From: Pinguiococcus pyrenoidosus
Lineage: Eukaryota; Sar; Pinguiophyceae; Pinguiochrysidales; Pinguiochrysidaceae
DNA: 64,000 nt
NCBI GenBank assembly: GCA_019677205.1
Contig: JAAMXY010000047.1
Location: 1 to 64,000, forward strand
Direction: 5' to 3'
Below the pieces are notes generated by a model, which was not told the origin of the DNA, ran no database searches, and saw only the letters and a list, made by a program, of their open reading frames with translations. Within the stretch, counting starts at the first letter, position 1, and each line of letters begins with the position of its first letter. The position numbers and the translations under genes were made by a program. Of this stretch, positions 57,401-64,000 are shown one piece after another.

Positions 57401-60119
57401 TGACGACGAGGAGCTCATCGGGGTGCTCAACGCGACCAAGACGAAGGCAAACGAGGTCAAGGGCAAGCTGGAGGCCGCGAAGCAGACGAGGATTCAGATC
57501 AACGAGCAGCGCGAGCAGTTCCGACCGGTCGCCACGCGCGGCAGCGTGCTCTACTTCGTCATCACGGAGATGAGTCTGGTGAACCCGATGTACCAATCCA
57601 GCCTCGAGCAGTTCGACGAGCTCTTCGCGCTCAGCATGCAGCTTAGCGCGAAGACGCCCGCGATCCGGCGCGTGCAGAACATCTGCGAGTATCTCACCTA
57701 CTCGACGTTCCGGTACTTGAATCGCGGTACCTACGAGAAGGACAAGCTCGTCCTCAAGCTGCTTATCGCGCTCAAGATCTTCGCCACGGCTGGGGTGCTC
57801 TCGGCGAGCGACATTATGGTGCTGCTGCGCGCTGGGGCGGGCATTGACGAGAACGCCATCGCGAAGCTGCCATTCGCCTGGCTGGATCTCGAAGTGTGGA
57901 AGAACATCCACGAGCTCAGCATGAAGGTCAAGTTCTTCAAGGACCTGCCTGCCAACATCAACCGCTCGGGCGCCATCTGGCAGACCTTCGTCGAGTGCGA
58001 CAAGCCGGAGATCGCGGCGGTGCCCGACTACCAAAGCCAGCTCGACGAGCTGCCCTCGGCGATCGGGACGTTCTACAAGCTGCTTCTCGTGCGCTCGTTG
58101 CGGAAGGATCGGTGCCTCCTCGCCGTCAAGGAGTTCATCGAGGCCGCCGACGTCGTGAACGTCAACGGCACCGAGATCCCTGCGCTGGGTCCAAGGTTCG
58201 TGGAGCCCATCACGGATGAGCTCAACGACGTGCTCGCCAGCACGCACTACCTCACTCCGATCATCTTCCTGCTGAGCACGGGCGCCGACCCGACCGAGGA
58301 CGTGAACTCCTTGGCACGGAAGAAGAAGCTGCCGGCGCCCTTCGTCATCAGTATGGGTGAGGGTCAAGAGGCTCCTGCGATGCGTGGCGTCTCGGAGGCG
58401 ACCAGCAACGGCACCTGGGTGCTCATGCAGAACTGCGAGCTCGGGCTGCCGCTCATGCAGTGCATGGAGGAGACCGTGAACGGCTTCAAGGACGTGCACG
58501 AGAACTTCCGCCTCTTCCTCACGGCGCTTCCCCACCCCGAGTTCCCCCTGGGCCTGCTGCAGATGAGCGTGAAGGTTACTCTGGAGCCGCCGACGGGCCT
58601 GAAGGCTGGCCTGCTGCGGTCATACGTCACGGTCGTGGATCAGGACCGCCTCGAGAAGGTCGAGACGAAGGAATGGCGGACGCTGCTGTACGTGCTCTGC
58701 TTCATGCACTCGTGCGTGCAGGAGCGGCGAAAGTTCCGCTCCCTCGGGTGGTGCATTCCCTACGAGTACAACACCGGAGACCTCGTTGCGTCCGTGTCCT
58801 TCCTCGAGAAGCACCTGTACAACGAGGACCTCAGCATCCCCACCGTGCAGTACATCGTGAGCGAGGTGCAGTATGGCGGCAAGATCACGGACTCGTTCGA
58901 CCGCCGGCTCTTCAACACGTACACGCAGAAGTGGATGAGCTTGGCGGCGCTGGCGGAGAACTTCACCTTCGCGCCGGAGTCCAAGGCCGGGTACGCATAC
59001 CACGTTCTGAACTTCACCGACATGAACTCGTACCGCGACGAGATCAGCAAGTTCCCAGAGAGCGACTCTCCGGAGGTCTTCGGGCTCCACCCCAACGCCG
59101 ACCTCAACTATATGATGTCGGAGACCACGAGGCTCCTGTCCAGCATCGCGGACACGCAGCCGAAGGGCGGCAGCGGCGGTGGCGGCGACGGCGGCCGGGA
59201 TGCCGTGGTGCTGGAGAAGTCTGCAGCGCTTCTGGACCAGCTTCCCGAGAGCTTCGTCGAGGATCTGTATGTCGCGCAGATCCGGAAGCTGGGCGGCCTG
59301 GAGAAGCCGCTGAACATGTTCCTGTACCAGGAGACGCAGCGACTCGAGCGCGTCCTTGCGGTCGTGCGAAACGCCCTCGTGCAGCTGCGCTACGCGATCA
59401 ACGGAGAGGTCATCATGACGCTCGAGCTCGACGCCTGTGCGAATAGCCTGTACGATGCCGAGCCGCCGCACGACTGGGTGTATTACAAAACCGGCGACGA
59501 GTTTTCCTGGATCTTCCCGGCGCTGGGCACGTGGTTCGGCTCCCTCCTCCAGCGCCACGTGCAGATCTCCGGGTGGCTGGAGAAGGGCCCGCCGCCCAGC
59601 TTCCTCCTCAGCGGCTTCCGCAACCCGGCAGGCATGCTCACGGCGATGAAGCAGGAGGTCACCCGCGCCCACAAGGGGGGCAAGTGGAGCCTCGACAACG
59701 TCGCTTACAAGGTCCGGGTTCTCTACAGCCAGCGGGTGCCCTTCGTGCCGGCGTGCAGCTGGGAGAGCTCCACCCTCAAGTCCCTGCCGAGTCCTCCTTC
59801 AGAAGGCATCTTCGTGCACGGCGTGTTCATCAACGGCGCCGCGATTCGCCATGGCCGCATTGAGGAGTCCGAGCCGAAGGTGCTCTTCCAAGAGATGCCG
59901 ATCCTGCACTTCTCCGCGGACCTGCAGGCGGAAGAGGAGCGGGCGACGCGCCTGCTCTTTGACAACTCGGAGCCATACATGGCGCCTTTGTACAAGTACG
60001 CCATCCGGCAGGACCGATACATCGTGTGCAAGAGTGTCCCGCTGTCGTCAGGCCCGGCGCACGACGCCGCGCACTGGACGCTTCGATCCGTTGCGCTGAT
60101 GCTCAATCATGCGCACTAG
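45482..60119 (+). CDS. outer-arm dynein heavy chain, gamma (ODA2/DNAH5) class, six exons including a 7-nt microexon
   Basis: Exons 45482-45619, 45735-46748, 46839-48907, 48994-51601, 51784-51790 (7 nt) and 51862-60119; the total is divisible by three and gives 4697 aa (DNAH5-like length). The motor of the axonemal outer arm, driving ciliary beating. The N-terminal tail (DPMGEIAYWRNRSRALTSVI) precedes the linker. P-loops: AAA1 GPAGTGKTET (51533), AAA2 GPAGTGKTEI (52641), AAA3 GGPGTAKTST (53737) and AAA4 GVGGSGKRS (54885); AAA1 Walker B is GCFDEFNRI. The stalk coiled coils and microtubule-binding domain lie at about 55600-56560. The AAA2 block DGPVDAIWIEDLNTVLDDNR with LTLANGDRIPM matches the gamma/DNAH5-DNAH8 class rather than beta. 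The C-terminus ends with the conserved cap region. The first Met is the weakest point; the frame is open upstream and more 5' exons are possible. Confidence 0.96.
45681..45734 (+). repeat. (CTTTG)n pyrimidine tract at a dynein intron acceptor
   Basis: Pentamer units CTTTG/CTTCG run directly into the TTTTGCAG acceptor of the second dynein exon, so a microsatellite supplies the polypyrimidine tract. Confidence 0.8.
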
Positions 60120-60849
60120 GGTGTCGACTTGCGCGCTACCAGCCACAGTGCTTCTAGATAGAGATTGAATAGCGTGAGTGAGTGGGCAATGATGCTTGAG
60201 CAACATCTTCATCTCATACGTAGATCATAGCGTCTTGATTCCTCCTGTGATGCTTTGAAGGCCTCTTGCTTGGTCGCAGCATTTATCTATGTATCAACAG
60301 ACACACAAGTCATAAAAGAGAAAAAGAGAAAAGGCGAAACAGAGAGAGAAAGGGAAGCCGCGTGCGCACTGCCCCCGCGAAGAGACGCAGAACTCGGAGC
60401 TCTCAAGCTTCACGCCGAGATCGCGATCCTCGAGATCATGGACGCTATGAGGAATAAAAAAATAGGCCATATGCGCATCTCAATCATTGCGCTGAGAACT
60501 GAATATTACTGAGAATGTCAAACGGTCCATGAAGCGGTCCTTTCCACCTGTACTAAGCGGCTAGAAGGCCTGCAAACCGAACGCAAATGGCCCTGCGCCA
60601 GGCACGCTGATCTTTCCCTTGAATGAGCGCCTCAGCAGGTTGTCTCCCCAGCTGCGATGCGGCGCCATAAGACGAGTCCCAAGCCGTCTCCGGAGCCTCT
60701 CATCCCGGTGTCTCTGTCCGGTTCGCTCGCCGCCCTTGCCACTTGCAGTCGCCTCGGGCGCCTCCAACGAGTGTTCTCCGTTTGCTTTATCCGCAGGCCA
60801 CTCGGGGAAACGACGGAGTCGTCGGTGCACGTGCGCCACATTCTGCTCG
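60120..60849. other. 3' flank of dynein and 5' flank of the A2M gene
   Basis: About 730 bp. A purine-rich segment (60310-60360) is the only notable composition. No gene is supported, although the A2M frame is open upstream of its chosen ATG. Confidence 0.4.
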
Positions 60850-63800
60850 ATGCTTCTCCTTAGCGTCCTCCTGGGCCTCTGCCTAGCGTACTGGAATCGC
60901 GATCACGCCGTGGAGAGCGCGGATGTCCCGAAACCCGTAGTTGCCGCGTTGCACGAGGTGGGACTTCAAGGTCGAAACACCTTCATTAGCCTCGGCGATG
61001 AGATCGATGAGCCCTTGCTGGAGCTGTATGGCGAACAGAGATGCACGTGCGTATGCTGAAGAATCGTGTCCGAGCTGAATGCCACGCTTGCCTGACCGAT
61101 GCACCTTCTCGCAGGTCGCACATCAGCACCGATAGAGCCGTCTACAAGCCGGGAGACGTCGCCTACGTGAAGGTCGTCTTCCTAGATGCCTTGAGCCGCG
61201 GACCGTGTCGGCGACTCAGCGTTCCACACGAAAAACTGGAGCCAGTCAAAGAGAGGCCGAATGTTCGCGCAAATCCTCCCATGGCGCGCATCCGAAGTGC
61301 ACCGTCGGCCGTCAAACCGGTCGTCGGAACTTTGCGGATGAAGGACGGCAAGGGGTCCAGCGAAGCCTTCCGCCCGAGTCCCGACTTGCCCTTGCTAGAC
61401 GTACTGGTCGACGCCGACGATGAATCCGCGAGAGACTACGTCCAGGCCAAGAAAGCAACTGACGGATGCGTCTTCTCGGGTGCGTTCACCGTCCCTGCTT
61501 CGTCGAGCGGCCCGCAGACCATCTACTTCGAGCCGTCGGCGGCTGGAATGACAGGATCGTCCCGCGAGATCAACGTCTATGCTCACGTCAAGCCTCAGCT
61601 CCTGCTCGACCTGGAGTTCGCCAAGGAGGGATACCTCCTCGGGGAGACGGTAGAAGCCGAGCTGCGCAGCCGCAAAGTGTCTGGAGCGCCTTCACAGGGA
61701 GCGACCATCTCATTGACGGTGCTAATCAATGGAGAGGAGGTCTACCAAGGTCCTGGACTGCAGCAGGCTCGCGTGCTGGACGGATCCGGCAAGATCAAAG
61801 TCCAGTTTCAGCTGCCTCAGTCCGCTCCCGACGGCGCGGAATTCCGATCGGGAATGCTCTCCCTGCTGGTGGTGGACGGCGCCAGCCGGCAGCAGATCTC
61901 TCGCTCTTTGCCAGTGCTTTCTTCAGCGGTCGACATCTCGTTCTTTCCCGAGGGCGGGGATCTCGTGCAGGGCTTGCCCGGGCGGATGTATGTCCAGGCG
62001 TCGCATCCGAACGGCGAGCCTGCTGACTTGAAGGACGCTCGCATTTGCTCCAAAGAGGATCAAACCTCGTGCTACGGGACGGTCAGCACCGTGCACATGG
62101 GCCGCGGACTGAGTTCCACCTTTCGGCCGCCAACTGGCGGCGAATCGTTGCAACTTGTGGTCCCGGGGTTGACCGCGAAGGACCTGCCGGCGGTATCAAG
62201 CACAGGCGCATCGCTCACTGTAAAGGATGCGGTGCTTCAGAGCGATGAGGCGATTCGCGCGGACGTGCACCTAGATAGGCCGGGGCGAGCGTGGATCGGA
62301 ATCTTCAGGCGGGAGCATCTTCTCGTCGCGAAGCCGTTAGGCGCAATGCAGGCGATGAATGGCACGCTAGACTTCACGGCAGCGGAGCTTGACAGTGCTC
62401 TTTCCTCGTCTCCGCGAGTGGCGGACGGTGTCCTGCGCGTCACGCTCTTCATCGAGCGTTCAAGCGGCGACTTGGAGGCCGCCGCCGAGCGCTTGGTGTT
62501 TCGCTTCCCTCGTCGGCAGGTCAGGTTCGAAGTGAAGCATGTTAAGAATCCTGTACGGGACGCATACGACGGCGAGGATGCGCCGCTGTATCGACCGGGC
62601 GATCGGGTCCGCCTGGAGGTTTCCGCTTTCGTCACCGACCCGGCGACGGGGCAGGACGCGCCTGCCGACCTCATCCTCGGCGCGAAAGTGACCGACTTGC
62701 GGTCCCTGGCAGTCCGTCGCGAAAGAAGCCGACCGCCCTTCCTACCCTCCCAGGCTTTGCTCGAAGCAGAGGTTTGGTCTTTGGAAGACGCGCGATTCTA
62801 CTTGGCGCAGCTGGAGGCGGACGCCTCCAGCATGAGGGACTCCACCGTGGAACCATCGACAGCTCTCGACTTGCTGCTCGGCACGCAAGGGTGGCGACGC
62901 TTTGCATACGTCAACGCGACGTCTTTCCTGAACGACGCCGAAGCCGGTAACTCGTGGCATCGGGACGTCGAGGACGATATCGAGCTGCTCCGAACGCGAA
63001 AGGACGCAATGCTCGCAGTCAGCAAAGGCAGATGGGCCGAGCCGCAGCCAGAGTTGATGGGGATGGCGATGATGGCGAGGGCGGCAGCACCAGACATGCT
63101 GGAAATGGCGGGGGAGATGAACATGGCGCAAGCTTTCGACGCAGATGATATTGAAGAAGCAGGGGGGGTGGATGAAGCGATCCCGGATGTCGATGCATTC
63201 ATGAAAGACGCAGGCGCACCCCCTCCTCCCGCGCTGGACTTCCTAGTCGATGAGATCCCTGTGATGGACGAGCCTGGCGTTCAGTTCAAACGGAAGTTTG
63301 AAATGGGAGGTGGAAGGGGCTTCGCATCGGGTCTTGCCCTCCGTCAAGTGCGCCGTGGCTACGTCCATGAGGTCCGCAAATACACACGGGAGGAGTTCGA
63401 GATGGGCCCCGAGCGTTCGGATTTCACCGAGACGGTGCTGTGGCTTCCCAGGATTCCCCTTGGCACGCTCTGCGGTGTGACAAACTACTGTGAATTTCCG
63501 GCCATGGGCACCGCGCATCTGGACTTCGGACTCAGCGAGTCGATCACTGCGTACGAGCTTCATTTGGACGCCTTTGGGTATGGCGACTTTGAAGGCGTCT
63601 TCGGATCACATTCCAGCTTGATCGTGCTGCTAAGCCCGCTGAGCGTCCGAGCCGAGTTGCCCCCTGTGCTCCTTGAAGGCGACAAGCTTCATCTACCGAT
63701 CGTGGTGGACGGCCTTCACCCAAACGTGCCGAGCGGAGTACTGCTCCGGAGGCGCCAGCCAGCGCAGAGAGTGTCCCTAGCTGTCGAGGCCGTCGGCTCC

Positions 63801-64000
63801 CATCTGAGCCTATCCGACGCGCAGCCCGGTGAGAAGAGCCTGGAAATCAAGTTCGACCACGACAGCGAGACGCGGCTCTACCTCGACATTGACGTCGCCG
63901 GCAATGGCGTAGCGAGCGCTGGTCGTCCCCAGGTGCTGAAGCTCTCTGTCAGCGCCGCGAGCACTCCTGAGAAAGATCGCCTCTCCATCGAGACGGCGGT
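60850..64000 (+). CDS. alpha-2-macroglobulin family protein, 5' part (runs off right edge)
   Basis: Exon 1 60850-61046 (ATG at 60850), exon 2 from 61115 open to the window end, 68-nt GT-AG intron; about 1027 residues visible. The N-terminus MLLLSVLLGLCLAYW is a signal peptide. The first macroglobulin domain begins STDRAVYKPGDVAYVKVVFL (MG2). Later blocks include FFPEGGDLVQGLPGRMYVQA, then ALDLLLGTQGWRRF, a signature of bacterial-type A2M proteins, and the A2M domain start (TETVLWLPRIP followed by AHLDFGLSESITAYELHLDA). A Met/Ala-rich insert (MGMAMMARAAAPDMLEMAGE) lies near 63057-63120. The thioester domain, if present, is outside the window. The family traps proteases. The TQGWRR motif resembles bacterial members more than animal ones, so an old transfer is possible. 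Confidence 0.88.

Overview
This window is nuclear DNA from a eukaryote. Genes are interrupted by GT-AG spliceosomal introns, mostly about 65 to 190 nt and in a few cases only 29 to 41 nt. Some introns show CTAAC-like branch sites. There are no operons, ribosome binding sites, rRNA, tRNA or CRISPR arrays that I can support. An outer-arm dynein heavy chain points to a flagellated cell. Several proteins start with a secretory signal peptide followed by a basic, transit-like stretch (a RelA/SpoT homologue, an alpha/beta hydrolase with a GGFRAP motif, malic enzyme, an Ala/Val/Glu-rich protein). That pattern suits an alga with a secondary, red-lineage plastid (stramenopile, haptophyte or cryptophyte type). 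I cannot name the species, and the lineage is inference only.

Layout, left to right: a C-terminal piece of a Fanzor/TnpB-like protein at the left edge; a nine-exon malic enzyme (+); an aspartic protease with an odd lobe order (+), convergent and only 8 bp from a PH-domain/coiled-coil tail-anchored protein (-); a large acidic EF-hand protein (+); an alpha/beta hydrolase (-); a mitochondrial-carrier-family protein (+); a PaaI-type thioesterase with a 29-nt intron (-); a small unknown gene (+); a FAE1-type 3-ketoacyl-CoA synthase (-); a 276-bp MITE with perfect ends and a 7-bp target duplication; a small two-TM protein (+); a secreted SET-domain-like protein with C-terminal repeats (+); a signal-peptide protein interrupted by an assembly gap (-); UPF2 (-); a plastid-type RSH with TGS, zinc-finger-like and ACT parts (-); a sulfotransferase-like protein (+); a second multi-EF-hand protein (+); an F-box plus Tudor/Agenet-like protein (-); a hexanucleotide satellite; the dynein heavy chain with a 7-nt microexon (+, about 14.6 kb of genomic span); and the 5' part of an alpha-2-macroglobulin family gene running off the right edge (+).

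The genes do not form one pathway. This looks like ordinary compact alternating-strand eukaryotic gene order: metabolism (malic enzyme, KCS, thioesterase, hydrolase, carrier), plastid stress signalling (RSH), RNA surveillance (UPF2), motility (dynein) and secreted or membrane proteins (protease, sulfotransferase, A2M, SET protein). The most interesting items are gene-structure features recovered by reading splice sites against conserved protein families (7-nt microexon, 29-nt and 41-nt introns, RSH ACT domain hidden in four exons), the MITE, the Fanzor remnant and the permuted-looking protease. Exon limits below were derived by hand from frame and splice-site consistency, without transcript data.
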